The notes below the pieces were generated by a model. It was not told the origin of the DNA. It searched no databases and worked only from the letters and a program-made list of their open reading frames with translations. Positions 25,005-37,667 of a stretch of 64,000 nt of DNA are shown here, piece by piece. Numbering within the stretch: the first letter of the stretch is position 1; every line of letters starts with the position of its first letter. The position numbers and the translations under genes were made by a program. The DNA is from Paramecium pentaurelia (taxonomy: Eukaryota > Ciliophora > Oligohymenophorea > Peniculida > Parameciidae): the NCBI GenBank assembly GCA_905183005.1, contig CAJJDO010000082.1, forward strand, positions 248,001 through 312,000, read 5' to 3'.

Positions 25005-25775
25005 TCATAACGACTTTTTTCGAATAGCTCTGTCTAATCTATTGATAGTCTTACTATTATCTCTTATAGAGATTTAATACATACACTTAAGAGTCATTAG
25101 ATAATTTTATTAATCTAATATATGATTGATATCTTTAATCATTCTCTCTTAAATTTAATAATTAATCCAATTTTTATTGAATAACACATTATTAATAACA
25201 AGAAATCTTAATTTTTTATAATATTAAAAATTCCTCTTAATTTAGATTATAAGTTTTTATAAATTTTTGAAATAACTTATGAATTAGATTCTATTCTTTG
25301 ATGTATCAATTTCAAAAGTTCTTAAGATTTATCATTATCCAATTAATGTTTCAAATATATTCAATATTATAGTAAATATAGTTATTAAAATGAAGTCTAC
25401 AATTTATTAATAACCATTGAGATTTGATTATAAAAATTATAAATAAAGTTTATAAATTTATAACTATAATTTTTAAGGATTATAGTTATAGACATTGATC
25501 CAAAATATCTACTAATTCTCTTATTTCTTCTAAGTTTTTAGATATCTCTAAAATTTCATATATCTTATAGTGATTGATCTGTTATATGGATAGATTTTTC
25601 TATTAATTTAGCATTTTCTAATTAATTTTTTCTTACATTTAATTTAGTCATTCTCTTAATATTCTTCTAATTTAATTGATTTTAGTAATAATAATAATAT
25701 ATTGTTTCCCTTTATATTTATACTTAATCTAAATTTTATGCTAATTTTCTCTCTAAAAAAGTAATTTTTATCCAT
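25005..25775 (-). CDS. Possible fragmented coiled-coil gene
   Basis: Minus-strand stretch in which different frames look coding in succession, as expected for several small introns. Pieces include ISKNLEEIRELVDILDQC and QELLKLIHQRIESNSQVI, both heptad-like, and a last segment reading NSKTINRLDRAIRKKSL before TGA at 25005-25007. I could not find a complete splice model. The helical pieces recall SNARE or spindle proteins, but this is not secure. The right part also occurs after the N at 26244. Confidence 0.3.
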
Positions 25776-26243
25776 AATTTAATAGATGTTTTGATTTGAT
25801 ATCATTAATTATAATAATTTTTAATATATTAAGTGAAGTTTTTTTGTTGTGAATCACTTTAGATTATATAATTTTAATATATATTTTAGGATATTTAATT
25901 TAGATGGCTGAAATAGAAGAGAAAATAACAATAAAAAGAAAGAAATAATATGGAATATGTTCTAAATTATGGTGTCTAAGATGTATGAATTGTTGTAAAG
26001 TATAAAATTATTTAATGATATATTTTTACTATTTTAGGCTGATGATGTTTCAATTTTAACATCAAGAAATAGAAAAGAATTATCTGTTAAATTAATGACT
26101 AAATATTAGAATGCAATTTAATTAGTAATGAGTATTAATAATGACTAAGAATCCAGAAGAAATCTAAGTTTTAGATGTTCTTATATTATTGTATACATTG
26201 GATGAAAAATCTTGGGCTTATCAATATTTGTACTAATGTAAAC
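25108..26243. repeat. Direct repeat 2, first copy (1136 bp)
   Basis: Matches 26245-27380 at offset 1137, with one N (26244) between. It contains most of the uncertain minus-strand gene and the first exons of the PI4-kinase gene. Confidence 0.9.
25904..26243 (+). pseudogene. Duplicated 5' end of PI4-kinase gene, cut at N
   Basis: Repeats the PI4-kinase start (MAEIEEKITIKRKK) and the next exons, then ends abruptly at the N. The complete gene starts at 27041 in the second copy. Probably an assembly artefact. Confidence 0.8.
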
Positions 26244-26244
26244 N

Positions 26245-27380
26245 TATTAATCTAATATATGATTGATATCTTTAATCATTCTCTCTTAAATTTAATAATT
26301 AATCCAATTTTTATTGAATAACACATTATTAATAACAAGAAATCTTAATTTTTTATAATATTAAAAATTCCTCTTAATTTAGATTATAAGTTTTTATAAA
26401 TTTTTGAAATAACTTATGAATTAGATTCTATTCTTTGATGTATCAATTTCAAAAGTTCTTAAGATTTATCATTATCCAATTAATGTTTCAAATATATTCA
26501 ATATTATAGTAAATATAGTTATTAAAATGAAGTCTACAATTTATTAATAACCATTGAGATTTGATTATAAAAATTATAAATAAAGTTTATAAATTTATAA
26601 CTATAATTTTTAAGGATTATAGTTATAGACATTGATCCAAAATATCTACTAATTCTCTTATTTCTTCTAAGTTTTTAGATATCTCTAAAATTTCATATAT
26701 CTTATAGTGATTGATCTGTTATATGGATAGATTTTTCTATTAATTTAGCATTTTCTAATTAATTTTTTCTTACATTTAATTTAGTCATTCTCTTAATATT
26801 CTTCTAATTTAATTGATTTTAGTAATAATAATAATATATTGTTTCCCTTTATATTTATACTTAATCTAAATTTTATGCTAATTTTCTCTCTAAAAAAGTA
26901 ATTTTTATCCATAATTTAATAGATGTTTTGATTTGATATCATTAATTATAATAATTTTTAATATATTAAGTGAAGTTTTTTTGTTGTGAATCACTTTAGA
27001 TTATATAATTTTAATATATATTTTAGGATATTTAATTTAGATGGCTGAAATAGAAGAGAAAATAACAATAAAAAGAAAGAAATAATATGGAATATGTTCT
27101 AAATTATGGTGTCTAAGATGTATGAATTGTTGTAAAGTATAAAATTATTTAATGATATATTTTTACTATTTTAGGCTGATGATGTTTCAATTTTAACATC
27201 AAGAAATAGAAAAGAATTATCTGTTAAATTAATGACTAAATATTAGAATGCAATTTAATTAGTAATGAGTATTAATAATGACTAAGAATCCAGAAGAAAT
27301 CTAAGTTTTAGATGTTCTTATATTATTGTATACATTGGATGAAAAATCTTGGGCTTATCAATATTTGTACTAATGTAAAC
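26245..27380. repeat. Direct repeat 2, second copy
   Basis: Second copy of 25108-26243. It continues without a break into the rest of the PI4-kinase gene, so this copy is the one joined to unique sequence on the right. It also carries a 5'-truncated duplicate (to about 26912) of the uncertain minus-strand gene. Confidence 0.9.
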
Positions 27381-29303
27381 TAATTTCGAATGATGAAAGT
27401 TCAAGAAATGATTTAGAGTTTTATATTCCATAATTAATGAATTATTTAGTGTTTCATGAAGAGATGTTGAATGTAAAAATATTTACTAAATTTAGGAAAA
27501 TATAAGTTAATTTATATTAACTTCATGTATTCACAATTTCTATTTTGCATAAGTTGTATATTGGACACTCTATTCAATAAGTTCAATTGTATTTAATAAT
27601 TAAGTAACAGAATTTTAAAAGTATCTATATTATTATATAGAATAGAGTAAAATAATATTTACAAAATCTAATCAAAAGAATGGTATTGAATCATGAAACA
27701 AATTATGAAATAAAGGAATAAGATGATAAAATAACAGAAATGATATCTACTTATGGTACACCTTAATTTGATTAACAATCTATGAAATGTTTAATATTAC
27801 CAGAACATATACAATTATCAAAATATATACCTCTAGAATAATAAGAAAGTTATGATTTTATGTCTTGTATCAATTTTTGGAATGATATAATATCTATGTC
27901 AGATAAATTAAAATTTGCAGATCCAAAAATAATTTCATTAAGAGCTGATTTATCATTAATAAATACTAGATTACCTGCTAATGTTTATATTCCATTTGTA
28001 AAAGGTAAAATAATTAATTTAAATATTTAAGATTAATTGAGACAATACACAATTTTAAATATAGTTGTTTAAGAAACCAAAATATTTTCTACTAAAGAAA
28101 GAGCTCCCTTTTATATATGTATAGAAGTTTATAATGTTGAAAAAGAGGAAAATAAACATGAAGATAAAAGAGAAAGAAAGAATTCTGAATTTAATGTTGA
28201 ACTTAATATGTTAAGTGATTTTAAGAATTAATCTAATTTAACTATATCTTAAGAATCAAATCAAAGTTAAGGTGTCTGTAAATATATATTTATTAAAATA
28301 TAGCTGAATGTTATGAAATAGAATTAAGTAAAAAAGAAGATTAAAAGAAAACTAATGATATAACATTAGATTTTGAAAAAATTGGATAGGAAATCTTTGG
28401 TGAAGATTCAAATTAAATTAGTGAAAGAATTAGATAATAATCTCCATATTGTCATTTCAGATCTTGGAGATTAGTTCATTTAATAGTTAAAACAGGTGAT
28501 AATTTAAAATAAGAACAATTTGCACTACAATTAATCAATTAATTTTAAATGATATTCTAAAAAGAAAATTTACCATTGAAATTGACAACATATGATATAT
28601 AATCTTTAGGACCTAGTTCAGGTATAATGGAAATGATTAAAGATGCAGCAACAATAGATTCACTTAAAAAGAAATTAAATTCTATTGATAAAGATATTAC
28701 TTTGAGTCAATTTTTCAAAAAATATTATACAACTAATTTACAAAAAGCTTAAAGAAATTTTTGTAGTAGTCTAGCTGCATATAGTTTAATTTGTTATTTC
28801 CTATAAATAAAAGATAGACATAATGGAAATATTTTATTACATAAATCTGGTAAGATTTTACATATTGATTTTGGATTTTTTATAAGTATATCCCCTGGAA
28901 AAGGATTAGAATTTGAAAAAAATGTTCCATTTAAATTATTATCTGAATATATTGATGTTTTAGGAGGAACTAAATCTGAATTATTTAATCTATTTAGAAA
29001 ATTATTTTTTAAAGGATTTGTTGCTTGTTAGAAACATTAAGATTAAATATTGTTGCTAGTTAAGATGATGTATAGTGGACATGGATACACTTTACCATGT
29101 TTTAGTAAAGGTGAGATTGCAATACATGATCTTGAATCTAGATTTAATCCACCTTGTTCAAATGATGGAGAAATATCAGTATTTACTTAAAAGTAAAAAT
29201 ATATCATATATAATTATTTAGTTTAATAAATTAATCTCTTGATAATTGGAGAGCAAAGTGGTATGATAAATTTTAATATTACTTTTAAGGAATATTCTAT
29301 TGA
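27041..29303 (+). CDS. PI4KB: Phosphatidylinositol 4-kinase, beta type
   Basis: 714 residues; four introns (38, 25, 26, 29 nt) leave an exact frame. It phosphorylates phosphatidylinositol to PI4P, mainly at Golgi and endosomal membranes. The N-terminus has a dense cysteine cluster (CSKLWCLRCMNCC). Next comes a lipid-kinase unique helical region starting NPEEIQVLDVLILLYTLDEK. The kinase domain has SWRLVHLIVKTGDNLKQEQF (catalytic Lys), then LGPSSGIMEMIKDAATIDS, the catalytic loop IKDRHNGNILLH, the DFG segment ILHIDFGFFIS and LLSEYIDVLGG. It ends NWRAKWYDKFQ, the type-III beta C-terminal signature. The region between the helical domain and the kinase domain is short and poorly conserved. Confidence 0.9.
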
Positions 29304-29366
29304 TTATGAAAACTAATATTTTTAATCAGAATTTGTTATTTAATATACATTATAAAATATTTTTAT

Positions 29367-30374
29367 TCATTTTTTAATAGTTGATCTCTTATTTTTATCA
29401 TTAAATTCATTGATATCATCAATTAAAAACATTAATTCATTAAAATCTGTTGATGTTTCTTTACTATTACGATTACTTTTTGGGGTCTTAGATAAGATTT
29501 TAGGTTTAAATGTGCATGCTTTTATTTCTCTTTCTTATTTTTTTATTAATTCATTTCTTATTTTATTGTCAACCCTTTGTTTCCATTATTCATTCCTTTT
29601 ACTTACTATCAAATTTTTCTATGGTTTTTATTGATTTATAACACCATATTAACCCCATTTTTAAGGAGAATTAGATTGTTTTCTATGTAATTTAGCATAA
29701 CTAGAAGTAGAATTTTAAATATATGTAAGAGAATTCTTAATAGGATTTTTATTTGGACTAAAGAAATTTTAAGCAGAACTAGATTTACTATTAGGTGATC
29801 TTTTAACTTTACTTAGATCAATTTATATAACATCACTTTTATCTAATCTTTTGGATGATGTATTTTCAATTTATGCTTATGTATTTTAAATTTACTATAA
29901 TTATTTAGTTTTCTATTGAAACCATTCTTTATCAATAACAGATTTAGGATGAGGTTCAGGAATTGGAAATGATTAAGAAACTATTAGATTTTCTTATTGT
30001 TATAAATTGTTAAGGAGAGTCATTAGAATTCTTTGTTATTATCTTAAAGTCTCAAGTTCTTTATCAGTTGATTCTTATTATTTTAGAGGACTTTCACTTT
30101 AATACCTTCTAGTAGATTCACTAACCTATTTATCAGTTATTTTTCTATTAGATTCACTCATTTTAACATATGAATCATATTTCTTAAGTGTCAATCTTAC
30201 ATCTTTTTATATATCTTTAATTAATGTAGATGAATGTCTAGCCATTTATTGAGCTTAAAATAAGTTTTCATTAAGTTTAATATTTTCAATATCTGGTTTA
30301 ACAGAATTGATTACTTTTTATGCATAAGTTACTTCATGAATTCTTTTTTTCTTCTAGCAATATAAATTATTCAT
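29367..30374 (-). CDS. Hypothetical Ser/Gln-rich coiled-coil protein
   Basis: 335 residues without introns. The N-terminal ~110 residues are helical (VINSVKPDIENIKLNENL, LKKYDSYVKMSESNRK). A Ser/Asn/Gln-rich centre follows. The C-terminal block RNELIKKQEREIKACTFKPK contains the REIxxCTFKPxI element that occurs in many ciliary and cytoskeletal proteins of ciliates. No enzyme domain is seen, and a structural role is inferred only from composition. It converges with the PI4-kinase, 63 bp between stops, and diverges from the NDR kinase gene. Confidence 0.75.
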
Positions 30375-30660
30375 AATAAATAATAATAATTAATTATATA
30401 TTCTTTAATTATTAGTAGTAGTCACATAATTTGTATTTAATCAAAGAAGATATTTTTAATTGTTAGATTAAAATACTATTTTTAGTTTTCATTACTTATT
30501 CCTCTATTTTAATTAATAATTGAAATAATAATTATAATCTTTGAATATAAATTATTCTTATATATATGAGAATCTCTTTATTTAATATCTAATAATATTA
30601 TGATGAAGGTTGATTATATATATATTTATATATTTATAAATTTTATATAAATAATTAAAA

Positions 30661-32221
30661 ATGGCTGAAGTTAAACTAAGCAATCAAACTAAAGATAGAG
30701 TGGCTGCATGTAAATCCTACATTGAAAGAAAATATCAATTAAGTCTTTAATAGGAAATGGAAAAGAAGATGATTTGGCAACAATTGTAATAAAATATGCA
30801 GAATTTGAATTTCACTCCAATTGAATAAGAGTTAATTAAGAAGGAGATTTTACATAAAGAGGCCATTTAGCTAAGAAAAAAGTGAATAATTTATCATTTC
30901 AAGGCGACAGAAGATCACAGTGATGGATTTTGAACCAATTGCAATAATTGGAAGAGGTGCTTTTGGTGAGGTTCGTGTTTGTAGAGATAAAGAAACTAAA
31001 GAGATTGTAGCAATAAAGAAAATGAAAAAGTCTGAGATGATATTTAAAAATTAATTAGGACATATAAGAGCAGAAAGAGATATATTAGTATAAGCTAATT
31101 GTCCATGGGTTGTATAATTAAAATATTCATTTTAAGATGAAAAATACTTATATTTGGTGATGGAATTTTTAAGCGGTGGTGATTTTATGACACTATTGAT
31201 TAAAAAGGATATCATCCCAGAAAAAGAGGCTAAGTTTTATACAGCCGAAATAGTGCTAGCAATTGAAGCTGTGCACAAACTCAATTATATTCATAGAGAT
31301 TTAAAACCAGATAATATTCTTATTGATGAAAATGGACATCTTAAATTATCAGATTTTGGATTATGTAAACATTTGGGAAATAAATAAAATGAAATATTAT
31401 CAATTCCTTATACAGAAAGAAAATAAGATACTTAATAATAATAGACTAGAAGATAATTAGCATTTTCAACTGTTGGAACTCCTGATTATATTGCACCAGA
31501 AGTATTTTCATAGAAAGGATATAATGATTTAGTAGATTGGTGGAGTGTTGGAGTTATATTATTTGAAATGGTTATTGGTTATCCACCATTTTATAGTGAT
31601 ACTCCTTAAAAAACATGTTAAAAAATTGTAAATTGGAAGAAACATTTTGCAATTCCAAAAGAACCTAAAATATCACCTGCTTGTGCTGATTTAATTAAGA
31701 GATTAATGGCTGATTCTACTGAAAGATTAGGTGATGTTAATTTAATCAAAAAACATCCTTTTTTCAATGGTATTGATTGGGACAATATAAGAAATATCAA
31801 AGCTCCTTATTTACCTGATAAATCCAAAATTACAGCTAATTTTGATAAATTTGATGAATAAGATCCATGGTATTAGACAACAGATAAAAAAGGAAGAGAG
31901 TAAAATCATTTTTAAGGGTATACATATAAAAGAACTCATGAAAATGAAGTTAGTCCTATTAAAAGAGCATTAGAAGAATTAGAGAATATTAAACCTTCAG
32001 GAATTAGAGCTAATTTCGATAAAAAGTAAAGATCTTAATCTCCTGTATACAATGCTTCTCCTCATTTAAATTAGGGATAGAGATCTCAATCCCCTTCAAT
32101 AAAAGAATAATTGAAATAAACATATGTTTAATATTTTGGATAATATTTGTCTCCATTAAATAAACAGAAGAGACCTGAAACAGCTTAAATTAAATCACAA
32201 GTAGCAAACAAAAAGAACTGA
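30661..32221 (+). CDS. NDR/LATS-family AGC protein kinase
   Basis: 512 residues with one 22-nt intron (30882-30903). NDR kinases act with MOB coactivators and MST/Hippo kinases in cell polarity and division. The MOB-binding N-terminal helix is visible (RVAACKSYIERKYQLSLQ). The kinase has GRGAFGEV (ATP loop), AIKKMKKSEM (catalytic Lys), HRDLKPDN, SDFGLC and, after the long NDR-type insert rich in Gln/Arg, AFSTVGTPDYIAPEVF with the phosphorylatable Ser/Thr. The hydrophobic motif is NHFQGYTYKR, with Thr in the FxxYTY position. All residues needed for activity are present. The Ser/Pro/Gln-rich tail is extra. Confidence 0.93.
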
Positions 32222-32258
32222 TAGATTACACATATAAATATATTATATTAATTAAATA

Positions 32259-32432
32259 ATGTTCCCATAAATTAAGCAAAATCCCTAGAAATAAGAAAAA
32301 GTTAAATCTGCCTTTAAATTACCAAAATTAGAAGAATACTTCTAAAAGGCCAGATTATTGTAAGACTAAAACTAAAAAGCCTTAGAAGAAATGATATCCA
32401 TCAAACGTTACTTGATGAGATTCAAGTCCTGA
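32259..32432 (+). CDS. 57-residue hypothetical protein
   Basis: Intact 57-codon frame, no intron, starting MFPQIKQNPQKQEKVKSAFK and ending in TGA. It is basic, helical and amphipathic in its second half (LEEMISIKRYLMRFKS). It sits 37 bp after the NDR kinase stop codon. It could be a small gene with its own promoter or a chance frame. The composition, without AT-simple repeats, favours a real gene. Confidence 0.5.
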
Positions 32433-32812
32433 TTGTAAATTTTATTTTATTTTTTCTTTTATATAATATTAAAAATGTTATTTTCATCATTTTTACAAAA
32501 AAAACTTTTCTCATAAGTTGTTATATGTATTCCATAATCTTTTTCAATTATATTTAATTGATTGGATCAATTAAATATAATAATATAAATATGTCATCTT
32601 AAATACAAAAAGTAATATATTTTATATGAAGTTCTAGTTTAAATTTAATAATTATAAAAATTTGAAATGTTTTTACTTATAGAAATAATTTAAAATTGAA
32701 ATAATAAATTGAATTATTCTATAGTCTTAATTTCATACATTGATCTAATTGTTATATTTTATAGTTGTTATGTATGTTATATTTAAATTTATATTAATTT
32801 ATATTAAACTAT
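32433..32812. other. Spacer upstream of kinesin gene
   Basis: 380 bp of AT-rich sequence with no coding frame on either strand. It presumably holds the kinesin promoter; no motif stands out. Confidence 0.5.
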
Positions 32813-34704
32813 ATGTAAAATCAATAAAAAATAAGGGTGGCAGTTCGAATAAGACCTTTGTTAGATCATGAAAAAAGGCAAGGTCATTTAAACTCAAGAA
32901 TTGATTGCAATGGATAGGAAGTAATAATAAAAGAAGAGAGAAATAAAAAGAGTTATAAGTAAAATGTAAATCAAATAGATTCGATCATGTTTTACCTGAA
33001 ACAGCTTCATAAGATTAGGTGTTTAAGAGTTGTGAAATTGATTAATTAGTGTAATCTGTAATTGAGGGGTATCATGTGACAGTTTTTGCATATGGTTAGA
33101 CAGGATCTGGAAAAACATTTACAATGGAAGGTTTAAGAGATGATGAAGGAATTGCAATTAAGCCAGATGGCATAATCCCTAAAACAGTTCATAGTTTGTT
33201 TAATAAGATAAAATAGAATGCTCTATAAAAAGACTTTTCAGTCTATTGTTCATATTTGTAAATATATAATGAAAAAATATATGATCTTTTGGGAGAAACA
33301 ACTAAAACAAGTTATAATGTATAAGCTAATGGTTTGAAAATGAGATGGAATGTTAGGGATTAATTTGTAGTTGAAAATTTATTTGTTTATTAATGTAAAT
33401 CAGCAGAAGAAGTTATTTAATTGTTCAAATTAGGAAGTAGAAATAGAATAACAGCAAGTCATAAATTGAATTTTTAATCATCTAGAAGTCATTCTATTTT
33501 TGAAATAAAAATAGAGAGTATAGATCTAAAAAATCCAGATTATTTTATTACATCAAAATTAGAATTAGTAGATTTGGCTGGATCAGAAAGAATCAGTATA
33601 ACAGGTACTGAAGGTAGATAAGCTAAGGAGAGTATTGAGATAAATAAATCATTAATGACATTAAGATAAGTGATTGCTATTCTTAGTGATACAAATAATA
33701 AGACAATACCTCCTTATAGAGATTCAAAATTAACTTGTTTATTAAAGTAATCTATAGGAGGTAATTGTTTTTGTTTGATGATTGCTTGTATTGCACCTTT
33801 AGATACATTCTATGATGAAAATGTATCAACATTATAGTATGCTACAAAAGTATAAATTAAACATTAACTTAGGCAGCTTATATTACAAATATTCCTGTAA
33901 AGAATGATGATCCTAAATTAAAAATAATTAATGATTTAAAATAATAAATAAATAGTTTAAAATTGGAATTAAGTAAGGCTAATGAACATATAGAATTCTT
34001 ATCTAATATTGTTTAAAAGAAGGATAATAATTAGAATATGAATAATGTTTAAACTAGGAGTAATTTTGATAATATGAATAATGTACAAACTAGAAGCAAT
34101 TTTGATAATTTATTATAAAATTAATAGAAATTGTTAGAGGTAGAATCTTCAGATGAAGATGCTAATAAATTTGAATATACATAATTCAATGATAGATTAA
34201 TTGATTCAATTAATATGGTTAGAGAATTATTATTATCTAATAAAGAGATGAGAGAAAGAGAGGAACAAATTAATTAGAAATGTGAATCTATGTATAGAGA
34301 AATTCAATTTTTACAGAAAGAGAATTTTGAATTAAGAGAAAGATTAGGAGATCCTGATTAATAAAGAGAATCTCCTTAAAAAAGGCCTTCAACTATTAAG
34401 AAGAATACAATGATGGTAGAGGAACCAGGATTTTTACCTGAATAGATGACTCAATTTTAAAGAAATTTTTAGAAAGATTTTAGAGATACTCCAAATAAAG
34501 ATTATAAGGATTCATAAATGTAAATGACAAATCGAAGTATTTTTTTGATATATTTGTATAATAGATGTGAGAGCTCATTCATAAAGAACATAAGGTAGAT
34601 AATTACCATTGATATCTAATTATTAATAAAATTTTGAAGAAGTTTAATAAGATGAAATGACCAATTTTGGCAGAAGAAGTTTATATTAGAAATAATTGAA
34701 ATGA
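32813..34704 (+). CDS. Kinesin motor protein
   Basis: 606 residues; introns 32959-32978, 33850-33872 and 34537-34564 leave an exact frame. The motor domain is N-terminal (about residues 7-345): RVAVRIRPLL, the P-loop YGQTGSGKTFTMEG, switch I NFQSSRSHSIF, switch II LVDLAGSERIS and the microtubule-binding helix INKSLMTLRQVIAIL. Instead of the usual NxxSSRSH the preceding loop reads SHKLNFQ. The neck and tail hold ~150 residues of heptads (REREEQINQKCESMYREI) and a Gln/Asn-rich end. Plus-end-directed transport or ciliary function is likely from the N-terminal motor, but I cannot assign a kinesin family. Confidence 0.92.
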
Positions 34705-34764
34705 ATTTATAATAAGTGATTTTCTCTGTCTATTTTGTTAATTATATTTATCATTAATATAAAT

Positions 34765-36343
34765 ATGTCATTGAAGGATTTTTAGATTTTATAAGAGTTA
34801 GGTAATAATTAAAAATATCAATTTATAAGGTGAAGGAGCATATTCAAAAGTATATAAAATAAAAAGAATTGCAGATCAATAAGAATATGCATTAAAAAAG
34901 GTTAGACTACAGTCATTATCTGATAAAGAGAAATAGAATGCACTAAATGAAGTCAGAATTTTAGCTAGTGTTAGACATGCAAATGTCATTCAATATAAAG
35001 AAGCGTTTTTAGAAGAATAGTAATAAATTTTATGGTAACTTTCTCAAAATAAATTTACTAGTATTGTTATGGAATATGCAGATGATGGTGATTTATTCCA
35101 AAAAATAATAGAGAGTTAGAAAAAAGGAGTTCTGATGTCTGAAAAGGATATATGGAATATCCTCATTTAAGTATGTTGAATAATTAATAATTATTTTAGA
35201 TAGTAAAAGGACTTAAAGCTTTACATGATATGAAAATATATCATAGAGATTTAAAATCAGCAAATGTATTTATGAATAGTGATGGAACTGTTAAATTGGG
35301 AGATATGAATGTATCTAAAGTAGCCAAGAAAATATTACTCTACACATAAACTGGAACACCTTATTATGCATCTCCAGAAGTATGGAAAGATTAACCTTAT
35401 GATTCTAAATCAGACATTTGGTCTTTAGGTTGTGTTTTATATGAAATGACAACACTTAAACCACCTTTTAGAGCAGAAGATATGAGTGGTCTTTATAAAA
35501 AGGTTGTTAAAGGATATTACCCTAAAATACCAACTATTTATAGTTAAGACTTAAGCAATGTTATAAGAGCATTATTATAAGTTTAACCACATCTAAGACC
35601 AAGTTGTGATAAGATTTTATAATTGTAAGCTATTGTAAATAGATTGGATGATAAAATATTGGTAGAAGAAGAAGGTGCTAAATTTCTATTATAAACTATA
35701 AGAGTACCAAGAAATATGCATTATCTTACTGATAGATTACCTAAACCAAATTATAATCCTATAAGAATGACTAAAGTAGATAAATATTAATTTATTCAAA
35801 CTTTGGCTGTATAAAAATAAAATTAAGAAAATGTTGAAGAAAATCATTCTTTGAATATTGATTTCTTACCAAGATTGAATAATAGAAGAATTGATGATAG
35901 TCATGAGAATTCAGTAATCTCTAAAAACAATAAGAAAGTAGATGATTCATAACTTGAAATGTATTAAAATAACTCAACTAAAAATAATTAAGTAGCTTCT
36001 ATTTATAATCCTCCAGTAAAAAAAATTGCCAGAATCTCTAATAAACAATCTAAAGTAGATCCTTTAAAATAACCTAAAAAACTAGATATTGAAGGAGAAT
36101 CAAAACCTTTAATTATTAAAAGGTAAATTATTTATTTATTTACATTTACATAGTATTAAACATGGAACTGAAGAGAGAACACCATTATTACCACATCTAC
36201 CTAGTATTAAAAAGGAACCACAAAAATTAGAAGAAGAATAATAACTTAAAAGAATTAAATAAACTGAAGAATTAATTTAATAATTAAAAGAAAGATAATA
36301 AAAATAAAGAAGAAAGTAAAAATTAAGAAATCTTGATAATTGA
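34765..36343 (+). CDS. NIMA-related (NEK) protein kinase
   Basis: 487 residues; four introns (28, 27, 29, 31 nt) leave an exact frame. NEK kinases control cilia and the cell cycle and are greatly expanded in ciliates. The kinase is N-terminal: GEGAYSKVYKIKR, YALKKVRLQ (catalytic Lys), MEYADDGDLFQKI, HRDLKSANVF, then KLGDMNVSKVAKK, and TGTPYYASPEVW with the NEK-type Thr before GTPYY. The DFG triplet is DMN, keeping the metal-binding Asp. The downstream ~230 residues are Lys/Asn-rich with a final coiled coil (about residues 450-487). Confidence 0.9.
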
Positions 36344-36366
36344 TAATAGAATATATGATTTATAAT

Positions 36367-37667
36367 TCAAACTTTTTATACATCAGTAGCTTCTAGCATC
36401 TCACCATCTTTTTGATTAATTTTCAATGCATATCTAATTTCTGATCTACAAAGAAAACATTATTTGGTAGTTTTTATCATATTTTCAGAACAATTATTAC
36501 AAATTCCTCCATGATTACATGGATGTAATACTACATCAGGTTCATTCTCAAAACAAATTAAACAAAAATCTCCTGAATCTTAATCTTTTGGTATTGATTT
36601 CATTTATTTCATCATTGTTTAACATGGCGATTGACGAAAATTAAGTGAATCAGGCCGTAATACATCACTGCAAATAGGTATTGAACTAGTATTACGGGTA
36701 TTAGTATCTATTGTTGATTAACGAGTAAGCATTTTATAATAAGATGCTGAAATTCTTATAAACATTATAGGAATTTTTAATTTTCTCCATTTTTTCTAAG
36801 TAGTTTCTTATAATGGTCTTTTTGGTGTAATAGCTTATCTATGATCTAATTATAACACAACACTAAATTAATAGAAATATATTACATAAGTTATTTCTTA
36901 ATTTTTAGAGTGAAGAAAATAAATAGAAAGAGATATATCAAAATACAAACTAATACAGCAATTGATGCTAATTAGATATTACTGTATATAGTGTCACCTT
37001 CATAAAAATCACAAATAGTTTTTAATAGAAAGAATGGAATTATGGTTAATCCAAATATATAAAAAATAAACCAAAATATTATAGTTCCTTAATAATATTA
37101 TGTTTTTACCATTTATTTGTGGTAGGTGTTTAAGGAAGCAATTTTCAACCATGGTTATCAATAATAATATAATCAAAAAGGTATTGATTCCAAGTGCTGT
37201 CCATGCTATTATGAATGTTTAATAATATGTGTAACCGAATAGGTTATTCCATTTCAAGGTTAAGAGAAGGAGTTAAATCACATAAAGAACAGAATACGAA
37301 TGTGCAATCTAATAATAAAAAATATATTACTATGACATGTTTTCTTTTGGATTAATCATGATGGAGTACCTAAAAAAGAAATAATCCAATAGTGATGAAT
37401 AATTGAACTGCTGGTATATAGTAGAGTTTAATTTCTTTGACTTCAAAATGAATAACTATAGTAATCTATTATAATCTTTAAAAAAATTGATTTTACTTTA
37501 AACGATATGGTCAAGACTTTCTCCAAAAAATGAACTACAGATAATACTTTGCCTATATTCCTATCAAGCATAACTATAACAAAGGTTATCAAATCCATGA
37601 ACCAAGCAAATATTATTATGTATTTAGAATCAAATAACCATATTAATTTGCAACTAAAGATTAACAT
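36367..37667 (-). CDS. Multi-pass membrane protein with C-terminal RING finger
   Basis: Predicted 405 residues with introns of about 22, 22, 22 and 17 nt; lengths close exactly in frame. The N-terminal two thirds holds six to seven hydrophobic helices (IIIFAWFMDLITFVIVML, AVQLFITIGLFLF, TFLIILLLITM, IIFWFIFYIFGLTIIPFF, IAVLVCILIYLFLFIFF). The C-terminus is a C3HC4-type RING: CLICFENEPDVVLHPCNHGG, ICNNC, then CFLCRSEI. Such proteins act as membrane-bound ubiquitin ligases in the secretory system; this family is common in ciliates. An upstream ATG at 37714 opens a signal-like stretch (MKLSEFAFLIVLANF) but I could not splice it in, so the start is uncertain. The RING part could be read alone from 36732. 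Confidence 0.7.

Noticed and set aside
31618..31800. Minus-strand frame inside NDR kinase
   Set aside because: The plus strand carries conserved kinase motifs; this is antisense.
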